Of a DNA stretch of 64,000 bases, positions 1-10,455 are shown piece by piece; position 1 is the stretch's first letter; every line of letters begins with the position of its first letter. The notes under the pieces are model-generated. The model did not search any database. It saw only the letters and a list, made by a program, of their open reading frames with translations, and was not told where the DNA came from. The DNA comes from Jiangella alba (lineage in GTDB: Bacteria; Actinomycetota; Actinomycetes; Jiangellales; Jiangellaceae): contig NZ_FNUC01000002.1 of assembly GCF_900106035.1 (NCBI RefSeq), positions 1 to 64,000 of the forward strand, read 5' to 3'. The position numbers and the translations under genes were made by a program.

Positions 1-923
1 ACGCCGACGCGCTGCCGGCCATCGCGAAGAAGTCGCAGATCCCGGTCATCGCCGACATCCACTTCCAGCCGAAGTACGTCTTCGCCGCCATCGACGCCGG
101 CTGTGCGGCCGTCCGCGTCAACCCGGGCAACATCAAGAAGTTCGACGACAAGGTCGGCGAGATCGCGAAGGCGGCCAAGGACGCCGGCATCTCGCTGCGC
201 ATCGGCGTCAACGCCGGCTCGCTGGACCCCCGGCTGCTGGAGAAGTACGGCAAGGCCACCCCCGAGGCGCTGGTCGAGTCCGCCGTCTGGGAGGCGTCGC
301 TGTTCGAGGAGCACGACTTCCACGACTTCAAGATCTCGGTGAAGCACAACGACCCGGTCGTCATGGTCCGCGCGTACGAGCTGCTGGCCGAGCGCGGCGA
401 CTGGCCGCTGCACCTCGGTGTGACGGAGGCCGGCCCGGCGTTCCAGGGCACCATCAAGTCCGCCACGGCGTTCGGCGCGCTGCTGAGCAAGGGCATCGGC
501 GACACCATCCGGGTGTCGCTGTCCGCGCCGCCGGTCGAGGAGGTGAAGGTCGGCAACCAGATCCTGCAGTCGCTGAACCTGCGCCCGCGCAAGCTCGAGA
601 TCGTGTCCTGCCCGTCCTGCGGCCGCGCCCAGGTCGACGTCTACACGCTGGCCGACCGCGTCACCGCCGGGCTCGAGGGCATGGAGGTGCCGCTGCGAGT
701 GGCCGTCATGGGCTGCGTCGTCAACGGCCCGGGGGAGGCGCGCGAGGCCGATCTCGGCGTAGCATCCGGCAACGGCAAGGGCCAGATCTTCGTGAAGGGT
801 GAGGTCGTCAAGACGGTTCCGGAGTCGGAGATCGTCGAGACGCTGATCGAGGAGGCCCTGCGCATCGCCGAGACGATGGACGCCGGCGACGGCGACGGCG
901 GGCCGGTGGTCACCGTCGCCTGA
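1..923 (+). CDS. ispG: 4-hydroxy-3-methylbut-2-en-1-yl diphosphate synthase (3' part)
   Basis: Enzyme of the MEP isoprenoid pathway: reductively converts MEcPP to HMBPP with a [4Fe-4S] cluster. The 5' end lies outside the window; the reading frame is open from base 3. The translation shows the TIM-barrel part ([26 protein letters not shown]) and the C-terminal cluster-binding region with CPSCGR near base 610 and [10 protein letters not shown] near base 710, which hold the cysteines that ligate the cluster in this family. The next gene is the GNAT that follows ispG in many actinobacteria. Identification is firm. Confidence 0.97.
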   Translation, partial: ADALPAIAKKSQIPVIADIHFQPKYVFAAIDAGCAAVRVNPGNIKKFDDKVGEIAKAAKDAGISLRIGVNAGSLDPRLLEKYGKATPEALVESAVWEASLFEEHDFHDFKISVKHNDPVVMVRAYELLAERGDWPLHLGVTEAGPAFQGTIKSATAFGALLSKGIGDTIRVSLSAPPVEEVKVGNQILQSLNLRPRKLEIVSCPSCGRAQVDVYTLADRVTAGLEGMEVPLRVAVMGCVVNGPGEAREADLGVASGNGKGQIFVKGEVVKTVPESEIVETLIEEALRIAETMDAGDGDGGPVVTVA

Positions 924-954
924 CGAAGGCGGCAACCGGGGGAAAGGGGGCGAC

Positions 955-1800
955 GTGCTCGGTACGTCGGCAGCGGTGCGGCCGCTGAGCCAGGCCGACC
1001 TGGACGACACCGTCGCGCTGCTCGGCCGCGACCCCTGCGTGGACGTCTTCGTCGGCTCCCGCGTGCACGCGTCCGGACTCGCGCCGTCGCGGCTGGCCGG
1101 TGAGCTGTGGGGCTACTACGAGGAGAACCGGCTGCTGTCGCTGTGCTACTCCGGCGCGAACCTCGTCCCGGTGGCCGCGTCGGCCCGGGCCGCCCGCACG
1201 TTCGCCGACCTCGCCGTCCGCCGCGGCCGCCGCTGCTCGTCCATCGTCGGCCCGGCCGACGCGGTGCTGTCGATGTGGGACCTCATCCGTCCCGAGTGGG
1301 GGCCGGCCCGCGAGGTGCGCTCCTGCCAGCCGGTCATGGCCATCGACGCCGCGCCCGCGGTGCCCGCCGACCCGCTGGTGCGCGCCGTCCGGCCGGACGA
1401 GGTCGACGTGCTGCTGCCCGCGGCCGTCGCGATGTTCACCGAGGAGGTCGGCGTCTCGCCCACCGGCACCGACGGCGGCGTCTACTACAAGGCGCGGCTC
1501 GCCGAGCTGGTCCGGGCCGGCCGCGCGTTCGCCCGGTTCGAGGACGGCGAGATCGTGTTCAAGGCCGAGATCGGCGCCGTCACCCCGCACGCCTGTCAGG
1601 TGCAGGGCGTCTGGGTGCGTCCGGACCGGCGGGGCGAGCGTCTGTCGGTCGGCGGCATGGCGGCGGTCGTCGAGCACGCGCTGCGCGAGATCGCGCCGGC
1701 CGTCACGCTCTACGTCAACGACTTCAACACCGCGGCGCGGGGCGCGTACCGCCGGGTCGGCTTCACCGAGGTCGGCCGGTTCGCCACCATCATGTTCTGA
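955..1800 (+). CDS. GNAT N-acetyltransferase with DUF4081-type N-terminal domain
   Basis: The 281-residue protein has an N-terminal region of about 130 residues typical of DUF4081 and a C-terminal GNAT fold from about residue 140. The acetyl-CoA loop is visible in VWVRPDRRGERLSVGGM. The GTG start at 955 follows a GGAAAGGGGG ribosome-binding site at 941-950. A GNAT of this type directly follows gcpE/ispG in mycobacteria, so the linkage is conserved; the substrate is unknown. The 3' end overlaps the convergent binding-protein gene by 11 bp. Confidence 0.85.
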   Translation: MLGTSAAVRPLSQADLDDTVALLGRDPCVDVFVGSRVHASGLAPSRLAGELWGYYEENRLLSLCYSGANLVPVAASARAARTFADLAVRRGRRCSSIVGPADAVLSMWDLIRPEWGPAREVRSCQPVMAIDAAPAVPADPLVRAVRPDEVDVLLPAAVAMFTEEVGVSPTGTDGGVYYKARLAELVRAGRAFARFEDGEIVFKAEIGAVTPHACQVQGVWVRPDRRGERLSVGGMAAVVEHALREIAPAVTLYVNDFNTAARGAYRRVGFTEVGRFATIMF

Positions 1801-2758
1801 CGACCTCCGCCCACAGCTCGCCGGCGTCGTCCCTGGTGGCGGTCGGCTGGCCGGCCAGGATGGCCGCGACGTCGTGCAGGATCCACGTCAGCGCCAGCGC
1901 GTCCGAGCCGAACCAGGCGGCGAAGTCGGCCGTCGCCGTGAGCGCGCCCGACGTGTCCAGGAGCGGGTGCTCCAGCACCGGGTCGCCGCCGCGGGTGACG
2001 ATGCCGGACAGCTCGACGACGATGTCGGCGCGGTGCCCGCCGAGCGTCTCCGGCGAGACCAGCGTGAAGCCCCAGGCGTTGCCGGCGTCGTCCTGGCCCG
2101 GCGGACGGGCGAAGCCGAGCTCGGCGAGGACGCGGCCCACCGTGCGGCCGCTGCCGTAGAGGCAGACCTGGTCGCCGCAGGCCGACAGCACCGACAGCGT
2201 GTCGCCGGTCCGGCCGGCGTCGGCGACCAGCGTCACGGTCTCGTCGACGGCCTCCCGCAGCCGGCCGGTCACCTCCTCGGCCTCGGCGTCGTGGCCGGTC
2301 ACCGCGGCGATGGTGGCGAGTCCTTCGTCCCACGGGCGGGTGTCGTCGGTGAGCAGTACCGGCGCGATCTGCTCCAGCTCGGGCAGCAGCTCGACGTGGT
2401 CCGGGAAGTTCACCCCGATGATCAGCTCCGGCGCGGCGGCGGCGACCAGCTCCGCGTTCGACGGTTCCACGATCTCGACGCCGGCGTCGCGCAGGATCGT
2501 GCGGGCCGCCTCCGTGTACGCGTCGCCGTCGTAGGGGTTGCGCGCCACCGCGTCCGGGACGACGCCCAGCGCGAGCAGGTGCAGGCCGGTCACCTCGTCC
2601 AGCGCCCAGATGCCGGAGTCGGTGACCGGCACGGTGACCTCGCCCGTGGCGCCGTCGACGGTGATGCTGCGGCCGGCGCCGGACGCGGGCTCCGGGTCGG
2701 TCCCGCCGCAGGCGGTGAGCGCGACGAGGGCCGCGAGGGCGGCGAGGGTCCGGTTCAT
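1790..2758 (-). CDS. iron-siderophore ABC transporter substrate-binding lipoprotein
   Basis: A 322-residue exported lipoprotein: a short hydrophobic signal ends in LTAC (lipobox, Cys17), followed by a Gly/Pro-rich linker and a class III periplasmic-binding fold (TroA/FecB-like; PELIIGVNFPDHVELLPELEQIAPVLL is the usual Y/F-P-S-T-like strand region). Such proteins capture ferric siderophores or haem at the membrane and pass them to a FecCD-type permease. No permease or ATPase gene is adjacent, so it is an orphan component. An IdeR/DmdR-like iron box lies 22 bp upstream of the ATG, which supports iron-repressed expression and the iron assignment. Confidence 0.86.
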   Translation of the reverse strand: MNRTLAALAALVALTACGGTDPEPASGAGRSITVDGATGEVTVPVTDSGIWALDEVTGLHLLALGVVPDAVARNPYDGDAYTEAARTILRDAGVEIVEPSNAELVAAAAPELIIGVNFPDHVELLPELEQIAPVLLTDDTRPWDEGLATIAAVTGHDAEAEEVTGRLREAVDETVTLVADAGRTGDTLSVLSACGDQVCLYGSGRTVGRVLAELGFARPPGQDDAGNAWGFTLVSPETLGGHRADIVVELSGIVTRGGDPVLEHPLLDTSGALTATADFAAWFGSDALALTWILHDVAAILAGQPTATRDDAGELWAEVVRT

Positions 2759-2780
2759 GGGGTTCCTTCGTGATCGCGAC

Positions 2781-2799
2781 TGAGGTTAGGCAACCCTCA
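2781..2799 (-). promoter_or_regulatory. IdeR/DmdR-type iron box
   Basis: The 19-mer TGAGGTTAGGCAACCCTCA matches the actinobacterial iron-box consensus TTAGGTTAGGCTAACCTAA at 15 of 19 positions and is itself an inverted repeat. On the minus strand it overlaps a possible -10 (TAACCT, 2783-2788) just upstream of the siderophore-binding lipoprotein gene. An iron-loaded IdeR/DmdR repressor is expected to block that promoter. The match is seen directly; the binding is inferred. Confidence 0.8.
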
Positions 2800-2809
2800 G
2801 CTTGAATGC

Positions 2810-2823
2810 TGAAGTCGACTTCA
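2810..2823. promoter_or_regulatory. 14-bp perfect palindrome in divergent promoter region
   Basis: TGAAGTCGACTTCA is a perfect palindrome between the iron box and the capA-like promoter, next to a minus-strand TTGACA (2824-2829). Its placement between divergent genes suggests an operator. The regulator is unknown. Confidence 0.45.
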
Positions 2824-2858
2824 TGTCAAATGTCGGCATGGACGAGCGGCTCGAACGG

Positions 2859-2888
2859 CTGACAACCCGGCGGCGGACCCCGCAGACT
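2859..2888 (+). promoter_or_regulatory. predicted promoter of the capA-like gene
   Basis: CTGACA at 2859-2864 and CAGACT at 2883-2888 are separated by 18 bp. The predicted transcription start lies at or just before the ATG at 2897, and there is no ribosome-binding site, so a leaderless or nearly leaderless mRNA is likely. Confidence 0.5.
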
Positions 2889-2896
2889 TGACCGCG

Positions 2897-4102
2897 ATGA
2901 ACCGCCGCCTCGCCCTCGTCGCCGCCACCGCCGTGGCCGGCCTGCTCGTCGTCGCCGGATGCGGGGGCGACGACGACCCCGGCGCGGCCCCGCCCAGCAC
3001 CCCGGCCGACGCCACGACGTCGCCGTCGGAGCGGCCGAGCCCCGCCCCGACGCCCGACCCGAGGACGTTCACGCTGGTCGCGACCGGTGACGTGCTGCTG
3101 CACGAGCGGCTGTGGACGCAGGCCCGCAACGACGCCGGGCCGGGCGAGGAGATGGACTTCGCGCCGCAGCTGGCGAACATCGCGCCGATCGTCCAGGGCG
3201 CCGGCCTCGCCGTCTGCCACCTGGAGACGCCGCTGGCGCCGGCCGGCGGCCCGTACGAGGGCTACCCGACGTTCTCCGGCCCGCCGCAGATCGTCACCGC
3301 GCTGGCCGAGACCGGGTACGACGCCTGCACCACCGCGTCGAACCACACCTACGACCAGGGCGCGGGCGGGGTCGACCGCACCCTCGACGCGCTCGACGCC
3401 GCCGGGCTGGCGCACGCCGGGTCGGCCCGCACGCCCGAGGAGTCGCAGACCATCACGCACGTCGACGTCGCCACCGCCGGCGACCCCGTCGACGTCGCGC
3501 TGCTCTCGTACACGTTCGGCTTCAACGGCATCCCCGCGCCGGACGGCGAGACGTGGCGCGGCAACGAGATCGAACCCGGCCGCATCCTCGCCGACGCCGC
3601 CACCGCGCGGGCCGAGGGCGCCGACGTCGTCGTCACCGCGCTGCACTGGGGCGACGAGTACGTCCACGAGCCGAACGCCCTGCAGAGCGAGCTGGCGCCG
3701 CAGCTGATCGCGTCGCCCGACATCGACCTCCTGCTCGGCCACCACGCGCACGTCGTCCAGCCGATCGAGAACGTCGGCGGCGAGTGGGTCGTGTACGGCA
3801 TGGGCAACCTGATGGCCAACCACGCCGAGCCGGAGGGGCCGAAGGCGGAGGGGCTGCTCACCCGGTTCACCTTCACCGAGGCCGCCGGTGGCACGTTCAC
3901 CGTCACGCAGGCCGAATACCTGCCGCTCTACCAGACCTACCAGCCGCCGGTCGAGGTGCTCGACGTGCCCGCGGCGCTGGCCAGCGGCGACACCGGCACG
4001 GCGTCGGCGGCCCGGCTGCGGCAGGCGCGCGACCGGACCACCGAGATCGTGCTGAGCAAGGGCGGAGCAGCCGCCGGGCTCACCCTGCTGAATCCGTCGT
4101 GA
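2897..4102 (+). CDS. CapA family lipoprotein (poly-gamma-glutamate synthesis / metallophosphatase-like)
   Basis: A 401-residue lipoprotein with signal and lipobox VAGC (Cys22), an acidic/Pro-rich linker to about residue 55, then a PGA_cap domain of the calcineurin-like phosphatase superfamily. Metal-ligand-type motifs are visible in order: [28 protein letters not shown] and [10 protein letters not shown]. The family includes CapA/PgsA, needed for poly-gamma-glutamate capsules, but no capBC synthase genes are nearby, so a cell-surface hydrolase or phosphatase role is as likely. ATG 2897 is preferred over TTG 2888 because it places the start 8 nt after the predicted -10 and gives a normal signal peptide. 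Confidence 0.84.
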   Translation: MNRRLALVAATAVAGLLVVAGCGGDDDPGAAPPSTPADATTSPSERPSPAPTPDPRTFTLVATGDVLLHERLWTQARNDAGPGEEMDFAPQLANIAPIVQGAGLAVCHLETPLAPAGGPYEGYPTFSGPPQIVTALAETGYDACTTASNHTYDQGAGGVDRTLDALDAAGLAHAGSARTPEESQTITHVDVATAGDPVDVALLSYTFGFNGIPAPDGETWRGNEIEPGRILADAATARAEGADVVVTALHWGDEYVHEPNALQSELAPQLIASPDIDLLLGHHAHVVQPIENVGGEWVVYGMGNLMANHAEPEGPKAEGLLTRFTFTEAAGGTFTVTQAEYLPLYQTYQPPVEVLDVPAALASGDTGTASAARLRQARDRTTEIVLSKGGAAAGLTLLNPS

Positions 4103-4160
4103 CCGGCCGGTATCCTCGTCCTTCGTTGCCCGACCCGTCAGTGGAAGCCTGGAGAGTCCC

Positions 4161-5921
<1,761 letters not shown>

Positions 5922-5925
5922 GGGC

Positions 5926-6723
5926 ATGGACCTCTACCCGGCCGGCGCGGCGCACGCGGCGCTGGCCGGGGACGTCCTCGGGTACCGCGGGTACGTCGAG
6001 CACTCGGCGACGGTCGTGCGGCGGCGCGAGCTGCCCGGCCCGCGGGTCCCGGTCATCATCAGCTTCGGCGACCTGCTGTCGGTGCGGTCGCCGGGCGTCA
6101 GCGGCGAGCTGACCTCGTTCGTCGCCGGGTTCCACGACACCTACGCCGTCACCGAGTTCGTCGGCGCCCAGTGCGGGCTGCAGGTCGACCTCACGCCGCT
6201 GGGCGCGCACCGCCTGCTCGGCCTGGCCGGCTCCGACCTGCGCGACGGCGCGGTGCGCCTCGGCGACGTCTTCGGGCGCCCCGGCGACGAGTTCGTCGAG
6301 CGGCTGGCGGCGGCGCCGGACTGGCCGGCCCGGTTCGCGCTCGCCGACGCCTTCCTGTTGCGCCGGCTGCCGGTCGCGCGCGAGGCGGACCCCGAGGTGG
6401 GGTGGGCGTGGGAGCGGCTGGCGTGCGCCGGCGGGCGGGTGCGGATCGCGGACCTGGCCGCCGAGGTCGGCTGGAGCCGCCGTCACCTGGCCGCGCGGTT
6501 CCGGCGGCAGGTGGGCCTCGGCCCCAAGGAGACCGCGCGGGTGCTGCGCTTCGCCCGGGCGGTGAGACGGCTGGACACGTCGCCCCCGTCGCTGTCCGAT
6601 CTCGCCGCCGACACCGGCTACGCCGACCACAGTCACCTGGTGCGCGAGTTCCACGCGCTGGCCGGCTGCACGCCGTCCCAGCTGGTGGCCGAGCGCCGGA
6701 GCGCCGCGGTCCCCGTCCCGTAG
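5926..6723 (+). CDS. AraC family transcriptional regulator
   Basis: A 265-residue protein with an N-terminal ligand-sensing-type domain (about residues 1-150, resembling DUF6597 activators) and a C-terminal AraC double helix-turn-helix: the first helix pair in IADLAAEVGWSRRHLAARF and the second in LSDLAADTGYADHSHLVREF, ending in the typical GCTPSQL. ATG 5926 is 4 nt after the proS stop, with a short GGGG stretch before it. The target and ligand are unknown. A degenerate second copy of its last 45 bp or so lies 290 bp downstream. Confidence 0.87.
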   Translation: MDLYPAGAAHAALAGDVLGYRGYVEHSATVVRRRELPGPRVPVIISFGDLLSVRSPGVSGELTSFVAGFHDTYAVTEFVGAQCGLQVDLTPLGAHRLLGLAGSDLRDGAVRLGDVFGRPGDEFVERLAAAPDWPARFALADAFLLRRLPVAREADPEVGWAWERLACAGGRVRIADLAAEVGWSRRHLAARFRRQVGLGPKETARVLRFARAVRRLDTSPPSLSDLAADTGYADHSHLVREFHALAGCTPSQLVAERRSAAVPVP

Positions 6724-6956
6724 TCGCCTGCGCGGCGAGGCGGCGCGGCGAACGTTGTCGGTGCCCGCCCGTAGGGTGGGCCCCGCCCGGGCCCGGGAGG
6801 GGTCTGCGAGCCGGGTTCACGGGCGGCTTTCGCGGCCGAGGTCCACGGCGGTGAGCGGCTCTTGGCGCGCAGGGCCGTTCCACCAACGTGGCACGTCCGG
6901 CCCGCGGGTCGCCAGCGCGCCGCGACCCCGGCGCAGCGCGCGCCCCCGCTCACGAC

Positions 6957-7016
6957 CGACGCCCGCACGCTGTCCCAGCTGGTGGCGGAGCGGCGCGGTA
7001 CGTCCGTCGTTCCCGT
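6957..7016 (+). pseudogene. degenerate copy of the 3' end of the AraC gene
   Basis: In one frame this stretch reads LSQLVAERRGTSVVPV, closely matching the last residues of the AraC gene just upstream (PSQLVAERRSAAVPVP). The DNA match runs through GTCCCAGCTGGTGGC and about 30 further bases with substitutions. Nothing before it looks like the rest of an AraC gene, so it is a fossil of a duplicated or deleted second regulator. Exact limits are approximate. Confidence 0.6.
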
Positions 7017-7028
7017 ATCATCCCGGTC

Positions 7029-7070
7029 ATGCATCGGACTCACCCGATCACCCCGCCCCCCGCTCTCTAG
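7029..7070 (+). CDS. possible 13-residue proline-rich leader peptide
   Basis: An ATG-to-TAG open frame encodes MHRTHPITPPPAL directly ahead of the EamA gene. The three consecutive prolines are a known ribosome-slowing motif that needs EF-P, and the TAG stop lies inside the 3' arm of a stable hairpin (7058-7075). This is the geometry expected of translation-dependent attenuation. There is no clear ribosome-binding site, so the assignment is tentative. Confidence 0.3.
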   Translation: MHRTHPITPPPAL

Positions 7071-7075
7071 CGGGG
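7058..7075 (+). terminator. hairpin in the EamA leader
   Basis: CCCCGCT (7058-7064) and AGCGGGG (7069-7075) form a 7-bp GC-rich stem with a CTCT loop. It lacks a T tract, which is common in actinobacterial terminators. It overlaps the end of the possible leader peptide. Confidence 0.4.
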
Positions 7076-7088
7076 CGCGTTCCAGCGC

Positions 7089-7117
7089 GCCGGCTGCCCC
7101 TCTGACGGGTGGCCGGC
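7089..7117 (+). promoter_or_regulatory. second hairpin in the EamA leader
   Basis: GCCGGC at 7089-7094 and 7112-7117 flank a further CCC/GGG pairing, giving a second potential stem-loop between the first hairpin and the EamA ribosome-binding site. It could be an alternative structure in the leader RNA. Confidence 0.35.
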
Positions 7118-7184
7118 TTCTTCGCGCACTCCTGCGTGTCCCGCTCCCGCGCGCCGTCTTCCCTCTCGTCGCAGGAGCTGATCC

Positions 7185-8090
7185 GTGGAACACACTCGTA
7201 TCCTCACAACCTCGCGGGCGCACGTGGTGTCCGTCATGGGCGCCGGGGTCCTCTGGGGCACCGGCGGCCTGACCGGCGCGCTGCTCATCGACCGCACCGG
7301 CCTCGGCGTGCTCGCCGTCGCCGCGTTCCGGTTGCTGGTGGGCGGCGGGCTGGTCGTGCTGTGGCTGCTGGCCAGCGGCCGCCTGCACCGGCTACGGACG
7401 TCCGCCCGGGGCGTGCGCCGGCTGGTGCTGCTCGGCGCGCTGGCCGCGCTGTACCAGAGCTGCTACTTCGCGGCCGTCCAGCTGACCTCCGTCAGCCTGG
7501 CCACCCTGGTCACGCTGGGCGCGTCGCCCATCCTCGTCGTCGCGGCCGAGAGCGTGGCCGGGCGGCGGCGGCCGGACGGGCACATCGTCGCGGCCATCGT
7601 GACGGCGCTCGCCGGGCTGGTGCTGCTGGTCGGCACTCCGGCGGCGGGCGACCCGGCGGCGGTGCTGGCCGGGACGGCGTGCGCGCTGGCCTCGGCGTCC
7701 GGGTTCGCCGCCATCACGATGCTGGGCGCCCGCCCGGTCGACGACCTCGGGGCGCTGCCGACGGCCGGGCTGTCGTTCTGCGCGGGCGGGCTGCTGCTGC
7801 TCCCGCTGGCGGCGGCAGGTGGCGGCCTGACGATGGACCTGGACGTCGCGACGCTCGGCCTGCTGGTGTACCTGGGGCTCGCCCCGACGGCGCTGGCCTA
7901 CGGGCTGTACTTCACCGGCCTGCGCACCGTCGCGACCGGCTCGGCGGCGCTGTTCTCGCTGCTCGAGCCGCTGACGGCCGCCGCGCTGGGCGCCGTCGTG
8001 CTGGACGAGCGGCTGGGCACGGCCGGGCTGATCGGCGCCTTGTTGATCGGGACGGCGGTGTTGATGACGGCGACGGGCCGCCGCCGCTAG
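7185..8090 (+). CDS. EamA/DMT family transporter
   Basis: A 301-residue integral membrane protein made of two EamA repeats (about residues 15-145 and 155-295), with about ten hydrophobic segments. The second repeat carries the usual LAPTALAYGLYFTGLRTVATGSAALFSLLEPLTAA-type stretch. The drug/metabolite transporter superfamily exports amino acids, metabolites or drugs; the substrate here is unknown. GTG 7185 follows the strong site CAGGAG at 7172. The 460 bp upstream contain a fossil AraC end, a possible leader peptide and two hairpins, so its expression may be controlled in the leader. Confidence 0.88.
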   Translation: MEHTRILTTSRAHVVSVMGAGVLWGTGGLTGALLIDRTGLGVLAVAAFRLLVGGGLVVLWLLASGRLHRLRTSARGVRRLVLLGALAALYQSCYFAAVQLTSVSLATLVTLGASPILVVAAESVAGRRRPDGHIVAAIVTALAGLVLLVGTPAAGDPAAVLAGTACALASASGFAAITMLGARPVDDLGALPTAGLSFCAGGLLLLPLAAAGGGLTMDLDVATLGLLVYLGLAPTALAYGLYFTGLRTVATGSAALFSLLEPLTAAALGAVVLDERLGTAGLIGALLIGTAVLMTATGRRR

Positions 8091-8120
8091 CGTGGAGGCA
8101 GCCGACCCGGGAGCAGAGGC

Positions 8121-9533
8121 ATGGACGACACCGGATACGACTACGACCTCCTCGTCATCGGCTCCGGCCCGGGCGGGCAGAAAGCCGCCATCGGCGCCGC
8201 CAAGCTCGGCAAACGGGCCTGCGTCGTCGAGCGCCGGAACATGATCGGCGGCGTGTGCGTCAACACCGGGACCATCCCGTCGAAGACGCTGCGCGAGGCC
8301 GTGCTCTACCTCACCGGCCTGTCCATGCGCGAGCTGTACGGCCAGTCCTACCGGGTGAAGCACGAGATCACCGTGCAGGACCTGCTGGCCCGCACGCAGC
8401 ACGTCATCGGCCGCGAGGTCGAGGTGGTGCGGGCTCAGCTGTTCCGCAACCACGTCGATCTCGTGGTCGGCACCGGCCGCTTCGTCGACCCGCACACCGT
8501 CGCCGTCGACGGGCCGGGGGAGCACCGGCAGATCACCGCCGCGAACGTCGTCGTCGCCACCGGGACGACGCCGGCCCGCCCGGCCCACGTCGAGTTCGAC
8601 GAGGGCCGGGTGGTCGACTCCGACGGCATCCTGACGCTGGAGCGCATCCCCGACTCCATGGTCGTCGTCGGCGCGGGCGTCATCGGCATCGAGTACGCGT
8701 CGATGTTCGCCGCGCTCGGCACCCGCGTCACCGTCGTCGAGAAGCGGGCGCAGATGCTGGAGTTCTGCGACCCCGAGGTGGTCGAGTCGCTCAAGTTCCA
8801 CCTGCGCGACCTCTCGGTGACGTTCCGGTTCGGCGAAGAGGTCGAGAAGGTCGAGATCGGCTCGCACGGCACCGTCACGACGCTGGCCAGCGGCAAGCGC
8901 GTCCCGGCCGAGACCGTCATGTACTCCGCCGGACGGCAGGGCCTGACGGCCGGGCTGGGGCTCGAGAACGCGGGCCTCGAGGCCGACTCCCGCGGCCGCA
9001 TCACCGTCGACGCGCAGTACCGGACGACGGTGCCGCACGTGTTCGCCGTGGGTGACGTCATCGGCTTCCCGGCGCTGGCCGCCACCAGCATGGACCAGGG
9101 CCGGCTCGCGTCGCTGCACGCGTTCGGCGAACCGGCCAACGAACTGCGCGAGATCCAGCCCATCGGCATCTACACGATCCCGGAGATCTCCTACTGCGGC
9201 CGCACCGAGGTCGAGCTGACGCAGGACGCCGTCCCGTACGAGGTGGGCATCTCCCGCTACCGCGAACTGGCCCGCGGGCAGATCGTCGGCGACTCCTACG
9301 GCATGCTGAAACTGCTGGTCAGCCCGGCGACGCGGCAGATCCTGGGGGTTCACGTGTTCGGCACCGGCGCCGCCGACCTCGTGCACATCGGGCAGGCCGT
9401 CATGGGCTGCGGCGGCACCGTCGACTACCTCGTCGACACCGTGTTCAACTACCCGACGCTGTCCGAGGCGTACAAGGTCGCCGCGCTCGACGTCACCAAC
9501 AAGCTGCGCGCGCTGGACCGCTTCGATCTCTGA
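8121..9533 (+). CDS. sthA: soluble pyridine nucleotide transhydrogenase (Si-specific NAD(P)+ transhydrogenase)
   Basis: A 470-residue FAD flavoprotein that moves hydride between NADPH and NAD+. The FAD dinucleotide fold is at residues 10-20 (GSGPGG) and the NAD(P) fold at about 178-190 ([10 protein letters not shown]). The region that holds the redox disulfide in related lipoamide dehydrogenases reads [10 protein letters not shown] (46-55): the second cysteine is replaced by threonine, which is diagnostic of SthA. The C-terminal dimerisation domain is complete ([14 protein letters not shown]). The ATG is preceded by GGGAGCAGAGG. Cytosolic; balances NADPH and NADH pools. Confidence 0.95.
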   Translation: MDDTGYDYDLLVIGSGPGGQKAAIGAAKLGKRACVVERRNMIGGVCVNTGTIPSKTLREAVLYLTGLSMRELYGQSYRVKHEITVQDLLARTQHVIGREVEVVRAQLFRNHVDLVVGTGRFVDPHTVAVDGPGEHRQITAANVVVATGTTPARPAHVEFDEGRVVDSDGILTLERIPDSMVVVGAGVIGIEYASMFAALGTRVTVVEKRAQMLEFCDPEVVESLKFHLRDLSVTFRFGEEVEKVEIGSHGTVTTLASGKRVPAETVMYSAGRQGLTAGLGLENAGLEADSRGRITVDAQYRTTVPHVFAVGDVIGFPALAATSMDQGRLASLHAFGEPANELREIQPIGIYTIPEISYCGRTEVELTQDAVPYEVGISRYRELARGQIVGDSYGMLKLLVSPATRQILGVHVFGTGAADLVHIGQAVMGCGGTVDYLVDTVFNYPTLSEAYKVAALDVTNKLRALDRFDL

Positions 9534-9555
9534 GAATAACCAGTGAACAGCTGGG

Positions 9556-9561
9556 TACGGT
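9556..9561 (+). promoter_or_regulatory. -10 box of a predicted leaderless promoter (alpha/beta hydrolase)
   Basis: TACGGT ends 6 nt before the ATG at 9568. There is no ribosome-binding site between them, so transcription probably starts at the ATG. Confidence 0.5.
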
Positions 9562-9567
9562 TACGGC

Positions 9568-10455
9568 ATGAGATACGCGGCCAAGACCAGGCACCTGTTC
9601 CGCGACGTCGGCGGGCTGCGGCTGCACTATCGCGAGGCGGGCGTCCCGTCGTCGACGGCGGTGCTGCTCCTGCACGGCTTCCCCGCCTCGTCGCACTCGT
9701 TCCGCGAGGTGCTCCCCGTGCTCGGCGAGCGCTTCTACGCCGTGGCGCCGGACCTGCCCGGGTTCGGGTTCTCCGACGCGCCGCCGCCGGACGAGTACGA
9801 GTACACCTACGAGCGTCTGTCGGAGGCGATCGAGGCGCTGGTCGACGACCTGGGCGTGCGGCGCTTCGTGCTCTACGTGACCGACTACAGCACGCCGGTC
9901 GGCTACCTGATGGCGCTTCGGCACCCGGAGCGGATCGTGGGGCTGGTCGTGCAGAACGGCAACACGCACGAGGCCGGCCTGGGCGACATCTGGGACGACG
10001 CCCGCCGGTACTGGGCCGAGCCGACCGCGGAGAACCGCGCGAAGCTGCCCGACTGGCTGACCTTCGAGGGCACCCGCGACCAGTACCTCAGCGGGCTGTC
10101 GCCGGAACTGCAGGCGCTGCAGCCGCGCGAGACGTGGCACCTCGACTGGGAGCGGCTGACGCGGCCCGGCAACGTCGAGGCGCACTTCCAGCTCTTCGTC
10201 GACTACCAGCACCACGTGGCCCGGTTCCCCGACATCGCCGCCTACCACCGCGAGTACCAGCCGCCGTGCCTGGTGCTGTGGGGCCGTCACGACGTGTACT
10301 TCGACATCGCGGAGGTGCTGGCGTACCACCAGGAGATGGAGACGCTCGAGGCGCACCTCTACGACGGCGGGCACCTGTTCCTCGAGACGCACGCCGCCGA
10401 GGTCGCCGAGCAGCTCGTCGCCTTCACCGGCAACGTGCTCGACGCGGCCCGTTAG
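9568..10455 (+). CDS. alpha/beta hydrolase of the haloalkane dehalogenase / epoxide hydrolase type
   Basis: A 295-residue alpha/beta hydrolase. The oxyanion-hole motif HGFPA is at residues 36-40. The nucleophile elbow reads YVTDYSTPVG with Asp106 as the expected nucleophile, so it belongs with dehalogenases and epoxide hydrolases rather than serine esterases. GRHD (Asp242) and GGHLF (His269) supply candidate acid and base, and a cap domain lies between about residues 135 and 220. The substrate cannot be told from sequence. The 3' end overlaps the convergent DUF4439 gene by 4 bp. Confidence 0.82.
   Translation: MRYAAKTRHLFRDVGGLRLHYREAGVPSSTAVLLLHGFPASSHSFREVLPVLGERFYAVAPDLPGFGFSDAPPPDEYEYTYERLSEAIEALVDDLGVRRFVLYVTDYSTPVGYLMALRHPERIVGLVVQNGNTHEAGLGDIWDDARRYWAEPTAENRAKLPDWLTFEGTRDQYLSGLSPELQALQPRETWHLDWERLTRPGNVEAHFQLFVDYQHHVARFPDIAAYHREYQPPCLVLWGRHDVYFDIAEVLAYHQEMETLEAHLYDGGHLFLETHAAEVAEQLVAFTGNVLDAAR

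Noticed and set aside
7029-7184. Riboswitch upstream of the EamA gene
   Set aside because: I looked for SAM-IV, guanidine and other known aptamer patterns and found none; only the hairpins and mini-ORF can be supported.
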